Shown: in pieces, positions 29,019 to 39,749 of the stretch
How the letters are laid out: each line of letters begins with the position of its first letter
Position numbering within the stretch: the stretch's first letter is position 1
DNA from: Entomohabitans teleogrylli
Lineage (GTDB): Bacteria; Pseudomonadota; Gammaproteobacteria; Enterobacterales; Enterobacteriaceae
DNA: 64,000 nt
Assembly (NCBI RefSeq): GCF_001484765.1
Contig: NZ_KQ947377.1
Coordinates: 124,001-188,000 of the forward strand
Direction of reading: 5' to 3'
Program-made: the position numbers and the translations under genes
The notes under the pieces: model-generated
Database searches by the model: none
What the model was told of the DNA's origin: nothing
What the model saw: only the letters and a program-made list of their open reading frames with translations

Positions 29019-30371
29019 TTAGCGCATCGTGACAAACTCTTCCGCCGCCGTGGGATGAATAGCCACGGTATTGTCGAAATCGCGCTTAGTGGCGCCCATC
29101 TTCAGCGCCACCGCAAAGCCCTGCAGAATCTCATCCATACCGAAACCAATGCCGTGGATACCGACAATCTTCTCCTCCTCCCCAACGCACACCAGCTTCA
29201 TTCGGCACGGCTGACGATGACGGGTCACCGCGCTGTACATGGCGGTAAACGAGGACGTGTAGACCTTCACCTGGTCATCGCCGTACTGCTCGCGGGCCTG
29301 CGGCTCGGTCAGCCCCACGGTGCCGATCGGCGGATGGCTGAAAACGACGGTGGGGATATTGCTGTAATCCAGGTGCTCGTCCGGCTTATTGTTAAACAGC
29401 CGCTCGGACAACCGACGCCCGGCCGCTACCGCCACCGGCGTCAGTTCCACGGCGCCGGTGTTATCGCCCACCGCATAAATTCCCGGTACGCTGGTGTTCT
29501 GGAATTTATCAACCACGATATAACCGCGATCGTCGGTCTTCACGCCAGTCGCCTGCAGGTTGAAATTATCGTTCGCCGGCTCGCGGCCAATCGCCCAAAT
29601 CAGGCAGTCCACGGTCTGGCTGCGGCCATCCTCAAGCTCGAGGGTCAGGCTACCGTCGCCATTCTTCACCACCGCTTGCGGAATCGCCTGGGTGTGCAGG
29701 GTCGGGCCTTCCGCTGCCATCACTTCCACCAGGGTTTCGACAATCATCGGGTCGAAGCTACGCAGCGGCGCATGTTTACGCACGAACAGGTGAGTCTCTG
29801 CGCCAAGTCCGTTAACCACGCCGGCAATCTCTACCGCAATATAGCCCGCGCCAACTACGGCGATCCGCTTCGGCAATTCCGGCAGCGCAAAGAAACCATC
29901 AGAATCAATGCCATACTCAGCGCCCGGAATCTGCGGGTGGCTGGGACGCCCGCCGGTGGCGATCAAAATATGGTCGGCGGTGATGGTTTCACCATTCACC
30001 TCAACGCTGTGGGCATCGACAAAGCGCGCAAAGCCGTGGATAACCTCAACATTGTTCTTCGCAAAAACATTGCCGTAAGAAGTATGAATCCGGTCGATAT
30101 ACGCCGTGCGGCTGGCCACCAGTTTCTGCCAGTCAAACTTATTCACTGTGGCATCAAAACCGTAGTCCGGGCCGTAAAGGTGAATCGCCTCGGCGATCTG
30201 CGCCGCGTGCCACATTACTTTCTTCGGTACACAGCCCACATTCACACAGGTACCGCCAATCTCTTTCGCCTCAATCAGCGCGCACTTCTTGCCGTACATC
30301 GCCGCCCGATTGATGGAAGCAATACCGCCGCTGCCGCCGCCGATTGCAAGATAGTCATAATGTCTGGTCAT
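29019..30371 (-). CDS. gor: Gor, glutathione reductase
   Basis: 450 residues. Reduces GSSG with NADPH; homodimeric flavoprotein. FAD motif GGGSGG (11-16), redox-active C42 and C47 in [14 protein letters not shown]-domain GAGYIAVE, and catalytic H439 in HPTAAEE at the C-terminus contributed across the dimer. Numbering equals E. coli Gor. The ATG at 30371 was preferred over a codon at 30383. Next to rlmJ as in E. coli, although the whole block is inverted. Confidence 0.97.
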   Translation of the reverse strand: MTRHYDYLAIGGGSGGIASINRAAMYGKKCALIEAKEIGGTCVNVGCVPKKVMWHAAQIAEAIHLYGPDYGFDATVNKFDWQKLVASRTAYIDRIHTSYGNVFAKNNVEVIHGFARFVDAHSVEVNGETITADHILIATGGRPSHPQIPGAEYGIDSDGFFALPELPKRIAVVGAGYIAVEIAGVVNGLGAETHLFVRKHAPLRSFDPMIVETLVEVMAAEGPTLHTQAIPQAVVKNGDGSLTLELEDGRSQTVDCLIWAIGREPANDNFNLQATGVKTDDRGYIVVDKFQNTSVPGIYAVGDNTGAVELTPVAVAAGRRLSERLFNNKPDEHLDYSNIPTVVFSHPPIGTVGLTEPQAREQYGDDQVKVYTSSFTAMYSAVTRHRQPCRMKLVCVGEEEKIVGIHGIGFGMDEILQGFAVALKMGATKRDFDNTVAIHPTAAEEFVTMR

Positions 30372-30486
30372 GGCTGTTGTCACCTTGAGTCATTCATTCA
30401 CAAAAAAGTTAAGCGCGATTGTAGCGCGCGGGAGATGCATCACATAAAGGTAGCGCCTGTTGCTGCAATCGGCGCGGACGCGGCGA

Positions 30487-31329
30487 TTATTCCGGGACGA
30501 TCCAGTTCAGCGCGGTATGCCCGGTACCCGCCGGCACCAGCGCGCTGTGCAACCACGGCAGCACCCCGGCCATCTGTTGTTCCAGTTTCCACGGTGGGTT
30601 AATCACTATCATCCCGGAGGCGGTCATACCGCGGCGATCGCTGTCCGGCAGCACAGCCAGTTCCATCTGCAAAATACGGCGGATACCGGTGGCCTCCAGG
30701 TCGTGGATCATACGTTTGATTTGCTGGCGCAGCACCACCGGATACCACAGGGCGTAAACCCCGGTGGCAAAGCGTTTATAGCCTTCGCTGATCCCTTCCA
30801 CCACTGCCTGATAATCGGTTTTTATTTCATAGGGCGGATCGATCAGCGCCAGCCCGCGACGCGAAACCGGCGGTAATTTCGCCTTCAGTTGTCGATAACC
30901 GTCGGCGCGTTCGACTCGCGCCCGGGCGTCCTTCTGAAACTCCGCGCGTAACAGCGGGAAATCTGACGGGTGCAGTTCCGTGAGCTGCAGCGAATCCTGG
31001 GGACGCAACAACTCGCGGGCAATGAGCGGCGAACCGGGGTAATAGCGCAATTGTCCGCTACGGTTCAGGTTCCTGACCACACGTAGATAGGGCTCCAGTT
31101 CTGCCGGGATATCGTCCCGCTGCCAGATACGGCCAATACCTTCCAGATATTCGCCAGTGCGCTCCGCATGCTCGCCGCTCAGCTGATAGCGCCCGGCCCC
31201 GGCGTGGGTATCGAGATAGAGAAACGGCTTATCTTTCTCTTTCAGGGATTCAATGATCAGACTCTGAACGGTGTGTTTCAGAACATCGGCATGGTTGCCG
31301 GCATGGAAGCTGTGGCGGTAACTGAGCAT
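30487..31329 (-). CDS. rlmJ: RlmJ, 23S rRNA (adenine-2030-N6) methyltransferase
   Basis: 280 residues. SAM-dependent enzyme that methylates A2030 of 23S rRNA. It begins MLSYRHSFHAGNHADVLKH, with the catalytic DPPYE motif near 164-168 and YLDTHAGAG as the SAM loop near 38-46. Divergent from prlC across about 200 bp, as in E. coli. Confidence 0.96.
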   Translation of the reverse strand: MLSYRHSFHAGNHADVLKHTVQSLIIESLKEKDKPFLYLDTHAGAGRYQLSGEHAERTGEYLEGIGRIWQRDDIPAELEPYLRVVRNLNRSGQLRYYPGSPLIARELLRPQDSLQLTELHPSDFPLLRAEFQKDARARVERADGYRQLKAKLPPVSRRGLALIDPPYEIKTDYQAVVEGISEGYKRFATGVYALWYPVVLRQQIKRMIHDLEATGIRRILQMELAVLPDSDRRGMTASGMIVINPPWKLEQQMAGVLPWLHSALVPAGTGHTALNWIVPE

Positions 31330-31442
31330 GGCTGCGGGGTATCCAAAAAGGCCTGAGGAGACGGATAGACTCGTCGTATAAAACTCCTAGTATACCGAAA
31401 ACTCAGCGCTTCCGGGATGGCATTGCGCAACATACCTCCCCC

Positions 31443-31469
31443 ATTGAAATTCACTACACTAAACCCCAT
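31443..31469 (+). promoter_or_regulatory. Sigma-32 (heat-shock) promoter for prlC
   Basis: -35 TTGAAA (31444-31449) and -10 CCCCAT (31464-31469) separated by 14 bp fit the sigma-32 consensus TTGAAA-N11-16-CCCCATnT. It lies 63 bp upstream of the prlC start. prlC/opdA of enteric bacteria is a heat-shock gene. Confidence 0.6.
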
Positions 31470-31531
31470 GCTAGCAAAATGCGCCGCAGTGAACCGAATG
31501 CGCCAAACCAACATCAACCAGGACCGCGTTT

Positions 31532-33574
31532 ATGACAAATCCATTACTGACTCCGTTTGAACTACCGCCCTTTTCCGCCATTAAGCCTGAACACGTGGTA
31601 CCGGCGCTGACCCAGGCTCTCGCCGACTGCCGGGCGCAGGTGGAAAGCGTGGTGGCGCAGCAGGGTCCCCGGACCTGGGAAAACCTCTGCCAGCCGCTGG
31701 CGGAGGCAGACGATCGGCTGGGGAGAATCTTCTCGCCCATCAGCCACCTGAACTCGGTCAAAAATAGCCCGGAACTGCGCGAAGCCTACGAACAGACGTT
31801 GCCGCTGCTCTCTGAATACAGCACCTGGGTTGGTCAGCATGAAGGCCTGTACAAAGCCTGGCGCGACCTGCGGGACGGCGCCCACTATGCCAGCCTGACC
31901 ACGGCCCAGAAAAAAGCCGTCGATAATGCGCTGCGCGATTTCGAACTTTCCGGCATCGGCCTGGCGCCGGAAAAACAGAAACGCTACGGCGAAATCGCCG
32001 CCCGGCTGTCGGAACTGGGTTCCACTTACAGCAACAACGTGCTGGACGCCACCATGGGCTGGAACAAACTCATCAGCGACGAGAGCGAGCTGGCGGGAAT
32101 GCCGGAAAGTGCGCTGGCGGCAGCCCGGGCTCAGGCCGAAGCGAAAGGACAGCAGGGCTGGCTGCTGACGCTGGATATTCCCAGCTACCAGCCGGTGATG
32201 ATCTACTGTGACAACCAGGCGCTGCGCGAAGAGATGTACCGCGCCTACACGACCCGCGCCTCCGATCAGGGGCCGAATGCCGGTAAATGGGATAACGGCC
32301 CGATCATGAGCGAAATCCTCGCCCTGCGCCACGAACTGGCCCGGTTGCTGGGTTTCGGCAGCTACGCTGAGAAATCCCTGGCCACCAAAATGGCGCAAAA
32401 TACCCGCCAGGTGCTGGATTTCCTGACCGACCTGGCGACCCGCGCCCGTCCTCAGGGCGAAGAAGAACTGGCTCAGTTGAAGGCATTCGCCAAAGCCGAA
32501 TGCGGCGTGGACGAGCTGCAACCCTGGGATATCGCGTACTACAGCGAAAAACAGAAACAGCACCTCTACAGCATCAGCGACGAGCAGCTACGCCCGTACT
32601 TCCCGGAAAATAAAGCGGTTAACGGCCTGTTCGAGGTCGTACAACGCATCTATGGTATTACCGCCAAAGAGCGCCACGATGTCGACGTCTGGCATCCGGA
32701 AGTGCGCTTCTTTGAACTGTATGACGAAAGCGGCGAGCTGCGCGGTAGTTTCTACCTCGATCTCTACGCCCGCGAGCACAAACGCGGCGGCGCGTGGATG
32801 GACGACTGCGTCGGCCAGATGCGCAAGGCGGAAGGCACGCTGCAAAAACCGGTCGCTTATCTGACCTGTAACTTTAACCGTCCGGTCAACGGCAAACCGG
32901 CGCTATTCACCCATAACGAAGTGACCACTCTGTTCCATGAATTCGGCCACGGTTTGCACCATATGCTGACCCGTATTGAAACCGCCGGGGTCTCCGGAAT
33001 CAGCGGGGTGCCGTGGGATGCGGTGGAACTGCCGAGCCAGTTTATGGAAAACTGGTGCTGGGAGCCGGATGCGCTGGCCTTTATCTCCGGCCACTATGAA
33101 ACCGGTGAGCCGCTGCCTCAGGCGCTGCTGGATAAAATGCTGGCGGCGAAAAACTACCAGGCGGCGATGTTTATCCTGCGCCAGCTGGAGTTCGGCCTGT
33201 TCGATTTCCGTCTCCATGCCGAATACGATCCGCAGCAGGGCGCGAAAATCCTCGAAACGCTGGCGGAAATCAAGCAGCAGGTCGCGGTAGTGCCGGGACC
33301 TGCCTGGGGCCGCTTCCCACACGCCTTCAGCCACATTTTCGCCGGCGGCTATGCGGCGGGCTACTACAGCTACCTGTGGGCTGATGTGCTGGCGGCGGAC
33401 GCCTTCTCGCGCTTTGAGGAAGAGGGGATTTTCAATCGCCAGACCGGCCAGTCGTTCCTCGACAATATCCTTAGCCGCGGCGGTTCCGAAGAGCCGATGG
33501 ATCTATTCAAACGCTTCCGCGGCCGCGAGCCGAAGCTGGACGCCATGCTGCTCCATTACGGCATAAAAGGCTGA
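31532..33574 (+). CDS. prlC: PrlC, oligopeptidase A
   Basis: 680 residues, M3-family zinc metallopeptidase. It degrades cytoplasmic oligopeptides and cleaved signal peptides. The zinc motif HEFGH is at 469-473. [15 protein letters not shown] at the start and the full-length C-terminus match E. coli OpdA. rsmJ follows after 8 bp, so the two are co-transcribed. Confidence 0.97.
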   Translation: MTNPLLTPFELPPFSAIKPEHVVPALTQALADCRAQVESVVAQQGPRTWENLCQPLAEADDRLGRIFSPISHLNSVKNSPELREAYEQTLPLLSEYSTWVGQHEGLYKAWRDLRDGAHYASLTTAQKKAVDNALRDFELSGIGLAPEKQKRYGEIAARLSELGSTYSNNVLDATMGWNKLISDESELAGMPESALAAARAQAEAKGQQGWLLTLDIPSYQPVMIYCDNQALREEMYRAYTTRASDQGPNAGKWDNGPIMSEILALRHELARLLGFGSYAEKSLATKMAQNTRQVLDFLTDLATRARPQGEEELAQLKAFAKAECGVDELQPWDIAYYSEKQKQHLYSISDEQLRPYFPENKAVNGLFEVVQRIYGITAKERHDVDVWHPEVRFFELYDESGELRGSFYLDLYAREHKRGGAWMDDCVGQMRKAEGTLQKPVAYLTCNFNRPVNGKPALFTHNEVTTLFHEFGHGLHHMLTRIETAGVSGISGVPWDAVELPSQFMENWCWEPDALAFISGHYETGEPLPQALLDKMLAAKNYQAAMFILRQLEFGLFDFRLHAEYDPQQGAKILETLAEIKQQVAVVPGPAWGRFPHAFSHIFAGGYAAGYYSYLWADVLAADAFSRFEEEGIFNRQTGQSFLDNILSRGGSEEPMDLFKRFRGREPKLDAMLLHYGIKG

Positions 33575-33582
33575 ATCCCGGC

Positions 33583-34338
33583 GTGAAAATCTGTTTGATC
33601 GATGAATCGGGCGCCGGCAACGGCGCCCTGTCCGTTATGGCGGCGCACTGGGGGCTGGAGCAGGACGACGACCATCCGCTGGCGCTGGCGCTGACGCCAG
33701 ACCATCTGGAACTGCGCAAGCGCGACGAACCGAAGCTCGGCGGTATTTTCGTCGACTTCGTCTCTGGCGCCATGGCCCACCGCCGCAAATTCGGCGGCGG
33801 TCGCGGCGAAGCGGTCGCCAAAGCGGTCGGTATCAAGGGCAGCTATCTGCCGGACGTGGTGGACGCCACCGCCGGGCTGGGGCGCGATGCTTTCGTCCTC
33901 GCCGCTCTCGGCTGCCGGGTGCGGATGCTGGAACGCCACCCGGTGGTCGCTGCCCTGCTTGACGACGGCCTTCAGCGCGGCTGGCAGGATCCGGAGATCG
34001 GCCCGTGGCTGCGTGAACGCCTGCAACTGATTCACGCCTCCAGCCTGACGGCCCTGAGCGACATTACGCCGCGCCCGGACGTGGTCTATCTCGATCCGAT
34101 GTATCCGCACCGCCAGAAAAGCGCGCTGGTGAAAAAAGAGATGCGGGTATTCCAGGCGCTGGTAGGCGCTGACGCCGACGCCGACGGGCTGTTGGCTCCG
34201 GCGCAGTTGCTGGCTACCCGGCGTGTAGTGGTTAAACGCCCGGATTACGCCCCGCCGCTGGCTGGCGTCACCACCCGTTCAGCGGTGACCACCAAAAGCC
34301 ACCGCTTTGATATCTACCCGGGAACGCCGGCTGCGTAA
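33583..34338 (+). CDS. rsmJ: RsmJ, 16S rRNA (guanine-1516-N2) methyltransferase
   Basis: 251 residues. SAM-dependent enzyme for m2G1516 of 16S rRNA. Conserved [22 protein letters not shown], the SAM loop [16 protein letters not shown] near residues 86-101, and the catalytic [11 protein letters not shown] start at 33583, 8 bp after prlC. Its stop is only 33 bp from the convergent hpaA stop; this narrow gap is the right-hand junction of the inferred inversion. Confidence 0.95.
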   Translation: MKICLIDESGAGNGALSVMAAHWGLEQDDDHPLALALTPDHLELRKRDEPKLGGIFVDFVSGAMAHRRKFGGGRGEAVAKAVGIKGSYLPDVVDATAGLGRDAFVLAALGCRVRMLERHPVVAALLDDGLQRGWQDPEIGPWLRERLQLIHASSLTALSDITPRPDVVYLDPMYPHRQKSALVKKEMRVFQALVGADADADGLLAPAQLLATRRVVVKRPDYAPPLAGVTTRSAVTTKSHRFDIYPGTPAA

Positions 34339-34371
34339 GTGAGTCGTGGCGGTGACCATCATGGCCTTCCC

Positions 34372-35262
34372 TCAGCGCCCCCGGAAGCGGGTTGGCGAGC
34401 AGCCGGCCATACGGTGAAAAAAACGCGCGAAATAGGCCGGGTCTTTATACCCCAGCTCAAAGGCTATCTGATTCACGCTCCATGAGCTGTAGAGCAACAG
34501 GCGCTTCGCCTCTCGGCTGAGGCGCTCAAAAATCAGGCGCTTAGGGGGCTGGTTGGCAAAGCGCCGGCACAGTTCGGTCAGCCGGGATTCGCTCATCGCC
34601 AGCATATCGGCATACTCCGGCACCGTTAAGTGGTCGCGAAAGTTTTCATCAATCAGGCGATTAAAGCGCTGAAACTGCCGCATCTCGCCGCGCACGCTAC
34701 AGGCCGAACGGTCATCCGGCGGCGCCTCGCGCAGCAGCAGGGTAAAAATCGATTGCGCCATGGCGCTGAGCAGCATTTCCCACCCGGACCGGCGGTGGCG
34801 AAATTCATAAGCCACCATCGGCCAGTAGTGGTTGAGCGCCGCCAGGGTATCCGGCGATGACTCCAGCGACAGGCAGATCCCCTGCAGCGTCACCGCCTCC
34901 CCGCTCCCCGGCCACAGCTTTTCCACCAGCGGCCAGATCAGCTCCTGGCGCACCGTCAGCACATGACCGTCGCTATCCGGTTCGGTAAAAAAGGCGTGCG
35001 GCACCGACGGCGGCGTCAAAATAAACAGCGGCGCCTTTACGGCATAATAGTGCTCATCAAGCTGCAGAGTGATTTTACCGGTAGCCAGAAAATGCAACTG
35101 AAAATAGCGGTCGTGCCAGTGCGGGCGCATATCGCGCCCAAAAAAGGCCGCCAACCGGGCGAAGGTTTCGTAATGGACATCGTCGTTGGCGTAACGCTTA
35201 TCATATTCCTTGCCGACATCAATGTTTTCAAAGGTATGCAGCGCCCAGGATTCCATCGTCAT
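34372..35262 (-). CDS. hpaA: HpaA, AraC-family activator of hpaBC
   Basis: 296 residues. N-terminal cupin sensor domain (FGRDMRPHWHDRYFQLHFL near 40-58) and C-terminal double helix-turn-helix, ending WSVNQIAFELGYKDPAYFARFFHRMAGCSP. In E. coli W it activates hpaBC in response to 4-hydroxyphenylacetate. Start at 35262 with GAGGAG 6 nt upstream; the longer frame runs into hpaX. Normally the gene directly precedes hpaB; here hpaB is 8.4 kb away on the other strand. Confidence 0.93.
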   Translation of the reverse strand: MTMESWALHTFENIDVGKEYDKRYANDDVHYETFARLAAFFGRDMRPHWHDRYFQLHFLATGKITLQLDEHYYAVKAPLFILTPPSVPHAFFTEPDSDGHVLTVRQELIWPLVEKLWPGSGEAVTLQGICLSLESSPDTLAALNHYWPMVAYEFRHRRSGWEMLLSAMAQSIFTLLLREAPPDDRSACSVRGEMRQFQRFNRLIDENFRDHLTVPEYADMLAMSESRLTELCRRFANQPPKRLIFERLSREAKRLLLYSSWSVNQIAFELGYKDPAYFARFFHRMAGCSPTRFRGR

Positions 35263-35272
35263 CGCCCGCTCC

Positions 35273-36634
35273 TCACCGACTATTTTGCGGCGCCATTCCG
35301 GCGGCGACCTGCGCAGAGGCCTCCTTTGTCGACATCGGGATGCGCAGCAGTACCAGCGCGCCGAGCACCAGCAGGCCGGCCACGAACCACAGCCCGGAAC
35401 TAAAGCTGCCGGTCGTATCGCGCAGAATGCCAATCAACAGTGGGCTGACCCCCGACCCGACATTACCAATGGCGTTAATCACCGCCAGCGCCACCGCCCG
35501 GGCCTGCATACTGATCACCTGGTCCGGCGTGGTCCAGAAGATAGCCATCGCCGTGAAAGAGCCGACTGACGCCATAATAATCCCCAGTAGCTGGATCACG
35601 CTATGGTCGGTGGCCGACGCCAGTAGCCAGCCGACGGCGGCAAACAGGAACGGCAGAATGGTGTGCATCTTGCGCTCTTTTTTACGGTCGGAGCGCCGGC
35701 TCCACCACACCATGCCAATGATGGTGCAGAACTGGGGAATCGCCGCCAGCAGGCCAATAGTCACGTTGCTGCTGCCGGTATTAAAGCTTTGCAGGATCTG
35801 CGGCGTCCAGATATTGATGGCGCTCAGCGTGTTGGTCAGGCAGAAATACGCCAGGGTATAGAGCAAAATGGCTGGCGTCAGCACTTCGCGCCACAGCGAG
35901 CGGCGGGTCGGCGCCATCGCGATAGCGCTGGTGCGCTCGCGGGCAATCATCTCGTTGAGGGTCTGCTTCTCTTCGCTGCTCAGCCAGTTCGCCTGATCCG
36001 GCGTATCGTTCAGGAAGAACCAGGTGACGACCCCGAGGATCACCGACGGCAGCCCCTCCAGCAGGAACAGCCACTGCCAGCCCTTCAGGTTCCACAGACC
36101 ATCCATCTCCAGAATGTAACCGGAGAGGATCGAGCCCAGCATCATGGTCACCGGCATGGCGATCATAAACAGCGCGTTGGCTCTGGCCCGATGATAGGCC
36201 GGGAACCACCAGGTCAGATAGACCAGAATCCCCGGCAGGAAGCCGGCTTCAGCGATCCCCACCAGCATACGCAGCAGGTACAGGGTCGTGGCGTCGGTGG
36301 CGAACATGGTACAGGTAGAGGCGATACCCCATACCACCATGATGGCAGCGATCCAGCGCCGGGCTCCCACTTTCGCCAGCATGATATTGCTGGGAATACC
36401 GCACAGCACATACGTGACGTAGAACAGCGTCGCCGCCAGGCCGAACATGGTTGAGGTCAGACCGAGGTCTTTGCCCATCGTCAGCCCGGCAAAGCCGATG
36501 TTAATACGATCGAGAAACGAGAAAACAAACAGGATAAATAAAAAAACAATCAAACGACGGAACAGCTTATTAATGACGCGATGCTCTATTTCGGTCTGGT
36601 TATTCTGGTTATGTTGCAGGGTAGACGTCGTCAT
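35273..36634 (-). CDS. hpaX: HpaX, 4-hydroxyphenylacetate MFS permease
   Basis: 453 residues, 12 membrane helices, anion:cation symporter branch of MFS. SFLDRINIGFAGLTMGKDLGLTS-type motif near residue 45 and GIAEAGFLPG in the middle are family hallmarks. Start at 36634 (MTTSTLQH). Located between hpaI and hpaA with short spacers (22 and 10 bp), as in the E. coli operon. Confidence 0.94.
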   Translation of the reverse strand: MTTSTLQHNQNNQTEIEHRVINKLFRRLIVFLFILFVFSFLDRINIGFAGLTMGKDLGLTSTMFGLAATLFYVTYVLCGIPSNIMLAKVGARRWIAAIMVVWGIASTCTMFATDATTLYLLRMLVGIAEAGFLPGILVYLTWWFPAYHRARANALFMIAMPVTMMLGSILSGYILEMDGLWNLKGWQWLFLLEGLPSVILGVVTWFFLNDTPDQANWLSSEEKQTLNEMIARERTSAIAMAPTRRSLWREVLTPAILLYTLAYFCLTNTLSAINIWTPQILQSFNTGSSNVTIGLLAAIPQFCTIIGMVWWSRRSDRKKERKMHTILPFLFAAVGWLLASATDHSVIQLLGIIMASVGSFTAMAIFWTTPDQVISMQARAVALAVINAIGNVGSGVSPLLIGILRDTTGSFSSGLWFVAGLLVLGALVLLRIPMSTKEASAQVAAGMAPQNSR

Positions 36635-36656
36635 GTTGCGCTCCAGAGTATTGCGG

Positions 36657-37457
36657 TCAGTACACGGACTTATCGCTATAAATGGCCGGCGTGGGCAGGG
36701 AGGTAAAGCGTGCCGCCAGCGCCTCGGCGCCGCGCGCCAGCAGGGTGGTATCCACCCCCACCGCCACAAACAGCGCCCCCAGTTCCAGGTAACGCTTCGC
36801 CAGCGCCTCGTTGGCCATCAGAATGCCCGGCGCTTTGCCGGCGGCGACAATCTTCGCGATACATTGTTCAATCACCGCCTGCACTTCCGGATGCGCCGGG
36901 TTGCCGGTGTAGCCCATATCGGCGCTGAGATCCGCCGGGCCGATAAACACCCCGTCCACGCCATCCACCGCCAGAATCGCGTCGAGATTTTCCACGCCCT
37001 GGCGGGTTTCAATCTGCACCAGCACGCATATCTGCTCGTCGGCGCGCAGCAGATAGTCGGCCACCCGGTTCCAGCGCGACGCCCGCGCCAGCGCGCTGCC
37101 CACGCCGCGTATGCCGTGGGGCGGATAGCGGCAGGCCTTCACCGCCAGCGCCGCATCTTGCGCATTCTGGATCATCGGTACCAGCAGGGTCTGAGCGCCG
37201 GTATCCAGCAGCTGTTTGATAATCACCGGATCGTTCCACGGCGGGCGCACTACCGGATGGCTGTTGTACGGCGCAATGGCCTGTAATTGCCCGAGTACCG
37301 AGCGCACATCGTTGGGCGCGTGCTCGCCGTCGATCAGCAGCCAGTTAAAACCCGCGCCGGCCAGCAGTTCCGCGCTGTAGCTGTTGGCCAGCCCCAGCCA
37401 CAGACCAATCTGCGGCTGTCTGGCGGCCAGCGCCTGTTTGAATACGTTGGTAAACAT
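36657..37457 (-). CDS. hpaI: HpaI, 4-hydroxy-2-oxoheptanedioate aldolase
   Basis: 266 residues, HpcH/HpaI class II metal-dependent aldolase. It splits the hydrated intermediate into pyruvate and succinic semialdehyde. [29 protein letters not shown] (about 23-51) and [13 protein letters not shown] are characteristic. hpaH is 9 bp upstream. Its aldehyde product is the substrate of the dehydrogenase encoded two genes upstream. Confidence 0.96.
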   Translation of the reverse strand: MFTNVFKQALAARQPQIGLWLGLANSYSAELLAGAGFNWLLIDGEHAPNDVRSVLGQLQAIAPYNSHPVVRPPWNDPVIIKQLLDTGAQTLLVPMIQNAQDAALAVKACRYPPHGIRGVGSALARASRWNRVADYLLRADEQICVLVQIETRQGVENLDAILAVDGVDGVFIGPADLSADMGYTGNPAHPEVQAVIEQCIAKIVAAGKAPGILMANEALAKRYLELGALFVAVGVDTTLLARGAEALAARFTSLPTPAIYSDKSVY

Positions 37458-37466
37458 GTCGCCTCC

Positions 37467-38270
37467 TCAGACGAAATGGCAGGTGATGGCGCCCATCACC
37501 CCGTAATCAACCTGAAAAGTGTCCCCTTTGCGGGCCGGTACCGGGCGGGTGAACGATCCGCCAAGGATGATTTGCCCGGCTTCCAGTTGCACATCGTGGG
37601 GCGCCAGTTTATTCGCCAGCCACGCCACGCCGTTGGCCGGGTGGTTAAGTACCCCCGCCGCGACGCCGGTTTCTTCAATCACGCCGTTGCGGTACAGCAG
37701 CGCCGGGATCCAGCGCAAATCCAGCGCATCCGGTTTGACAGGTCGGCCGCCGAGGATCACCCCGGCATTGGCGGCGTTATCGGAAATGGTGTCGAACACT
37801 TTGCGCGGGCGCTGGGTTTCCGGGTCGATGCCGTGGCAGCGGGCGTCAATCAGTTCCAGCGCCGGGATCACGTAGTCGGTGGCGTTATAGACGTCGAACA
37901 GCGTACAGTTCGGCCCGCGCAGCGGTTTCGCCAGTACGAAGGCCAGCTCCACCTCGATGCGCGGCACGATAAAATCGTCGGTCGGGATATCGCAGCCATC
38001 GTCAAAAAACATGCTGTCGAGCAGCGCCCCGTAGTCCGGCTCGTTAATCTGCGAGCTGGCCTGCATCGCTTTCGACGTCAGACCAATCTTGTGCCCTTTC
38101 AGTACCTGGCCTTCGGCGATTTTGGTTTTCACCCACTGGCGCTGAATGGCGTAGGCGTCTTCAATGGTCATCTCCGGATGACGCAGGGACAACTGGCGAA
38201 TCTGCTCGCGGTTCTTTTCCGCCTGGTGCAGCTCGTGCGCCAGTCTGTCAATCGTCTCGCGACTTAACAT
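37467..38270 (-). CDS. hpaH: HpaH, 2-oxo-hept-4-ene-1,7-dioate hydratase
   Basis: 267 residues, FAH/MhpD-like hydratase. Adds water to 2-oxohept-4-ene-1,7-dioate before aldol cleavage. Conserved [17 protein letters not shown] and [12 protein letters not shown] near residues 54-90; the C-terminal [14 protein letters not shown] is typical. Its start overlaps the preceding dehydrogenase by 7 bp, so translation is coupled. Confidence 0.96.
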   Translation of the reverse strand: MLSRETIDRLAHELHQAEKNREQIRQLSLRHPEMTIEDAYAIQRQWVKTKIAEGQVLKGHKIGLTSKAMQASSQINEPDYGALLDSMFFDDGCDIPTDDFIVPRIEVELAFVLAKPLRGPNCTLFDVYNATDYVIPALELIDARCHGIDPETQRPRKVFDTISDNAANAGVILGGRPVKPDALDLRWIPALLYRNGVIEETGVAAGVLNHPANGVAWLANKLAPHDVQLEAGQIILGGSFTRPVPARKGDTFQVDYGVMGAITCHFV

Positions 38271-39739
38271 GGTGATGCTCCCGTCTCATTAATCCCGCCG
38301 AAGCAGAGATACTTCACTTCCAGATAGTCTTCGATACCGTAACGGGAACCTTCACGCCCCAGCCCGGACTCCTTGATGCCACCGAACGGCACCACCTCAC
38401 TGGATATCAGTCCTTCATTAATGCCTACCATCCCGCTTTCCAGCGCTTCGGCCACCCGCCACACCCGCTGTACGTTCTGCGACCAGAAATAGGCCGCCAG
38501 ACCGGATTCAGTGGCGTTGGCCAGCGCAATGGCTTCTTGCTCGGTGTGAAAACGAAACAGCGGCGCCACCGGCCCGAAGGTCTCTTCCCCGGCGATGCGC
38601 ATATCCGCGGTGACATCCGCCAGCACCGTGGGTTGCCAGAACTGGCCGCCCAGCGCATGGGCCGCGCCGCCGGTCAGCAGACGCGCTCCCTGCGCCATGG
38701 CGTCGGCAATATGCTCCTCCACCTTGCGACAGGCTGCCGGAGAAATCAGCGGTCCCTGCTGAGCATCGCGATCGGTGGCCGGGGCGACTTTCAGCGCCGC
38801 CGCCGCCGCCGCGAAACGTTCGGCGAATGCCTCATAGATACCGTCCTGCACCAGAATACGGTTGGCGCATACGCAGGTCTGGCCGCTGTTGCGGAACTTG
38901 GCCGCCAGCGCCCCCTGTACCGCGCTGTCGAGGTCGGCGTCGTCAAAAACGATCAGCGGCGCATTGCCTCCCAGCTCAAGGGACAATTTTTTCACCGTGG
39001 CGGCACACTGGGACATCAGCAGCTTGCCGATGCGCGTGGAGCCGGTGAACGACAGCTTGCGCACCACCGGACTGGCGGTCAGTTCCGCCCCGACGGCGAC
39101 CGCGTCGGAGGCGGTGATAATGTTCAGCACGCCGGCCGGCAGACCCGCCTCCTGCGCCAGCACCGCCAGCGCCAGCGCGGAAAGCGGAGTTTCCGCCGCC
39201 GGTTTCAGCACCACCGTACACCCCGCCGCCAGCGCCGGGCCGACCTTACGGGTGATCATGGCGTTTGGGAAATTCCACGGCGTAATCGCCGCCACCACGC
39301 CAATGGGCTGCTTGATGGTCACCAGACGCCGGGAAGCGCCGGGCGATGGGATGGTTTCGCCATAAGTACGTTTACCCTCTTCGGCGAACCATTCGATAAA
39401 ACTGGCGCCGTAGGCGATTTCGCCCAGCGCCTCATTCAGGGGTTTGCCCTGCTCCAGGCTGAGCAGTTCCGCCAGTTGCTGCTGGTGCACCATAATCAGC
39501 GCATGCCAGCGTTTAAGGACAGCGCCGCGCTCATGGGCCGTCATACGCCGCCAGCCGACCAGCGCCTGTTGCGCCGCGGCAATGGCCTGGCGGGTCTCCG
39601 CCGCGCCGACATCGGCGACCTGGGTAATCACTTCGCCGCTGGCCGGGTCGGCGACATTGAACTGTTTACCGTTCAGGGCATCGACCCACTCTCCGCCGAT
39701 ATACGCCTGCTGGCGCAACAACTGCAGTTCGTTTCTCAT
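38264..39739 (-). CDS. Succinate-semialdehyde dehydrogenase embedded in the hpa operon
   Basis: 491 residues, aldehyde dehydrogenase superfamily, closest in appearance to GabD/Sad. Catalytic Cys in [13 protein letters not shown] and Glu in [20 protein letters not shown] contacts NAD(P). Start at 39739 ([10 protein letters not shown]). Lies between hpaF (10-bp gap) and hpaH (7-bp overlap), so it is part of the operon. It would oxidise the succinic semialdehyde released by HpaI to succinate. The E. coli W/C operon lacks this gene and relies on a separate dehydrogenase. Cofactor preference cannot be read from sequence here. Confidence 0.9.
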   Translation of the reverse strand: MRNELQLLRQQAYIGGEWVDALNGKQFNVADPASGEVITQVADVGAAETRQAIAAAQQALVGWRRMTAHERGAVLKRWHALIMVHQQQLAELLSLEQGKPLNEALGEIAYGASFIEWFAEEGKRTYGETIPSPGASRRLVTIKQPIGVVAAITPWNFPNAMITRKVGPALAAGCTVVLKPAAETPLSALALAVLAQEAGLPAGVLNIITASDAVAVGAELTASPVVRKLSFTGSTRIGKLLMSQCAATVKKLSLELGGNAPLIVFDDADLDSAVQGALAAKFRNSGQTCVCANRILVQDGIYEAFAERFAAAAAALKVAPATDRDAQQGPLISPAACRKVEEHIADAMAQGARLLTGGAAHALGGQFWQPTVLADVTADMRIAGEETFGPVAPLFRFHTEQEAIALANATESGLAAYFWSQNVQRVWRVAEALESGMVGINEGLISSEVVPFGGIKESGLGREGSRYGIEDYLEVKYLCFGGINETGASPC

Positions 39740-39749
39740 CGTTCTTCCT

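Noticed and set aside
29055-30602. 515-codon open frame opposite gor
   Set aside because: Antisense to gor and the rlmJ 3' end; composition typical of GC-rich shadow frames.
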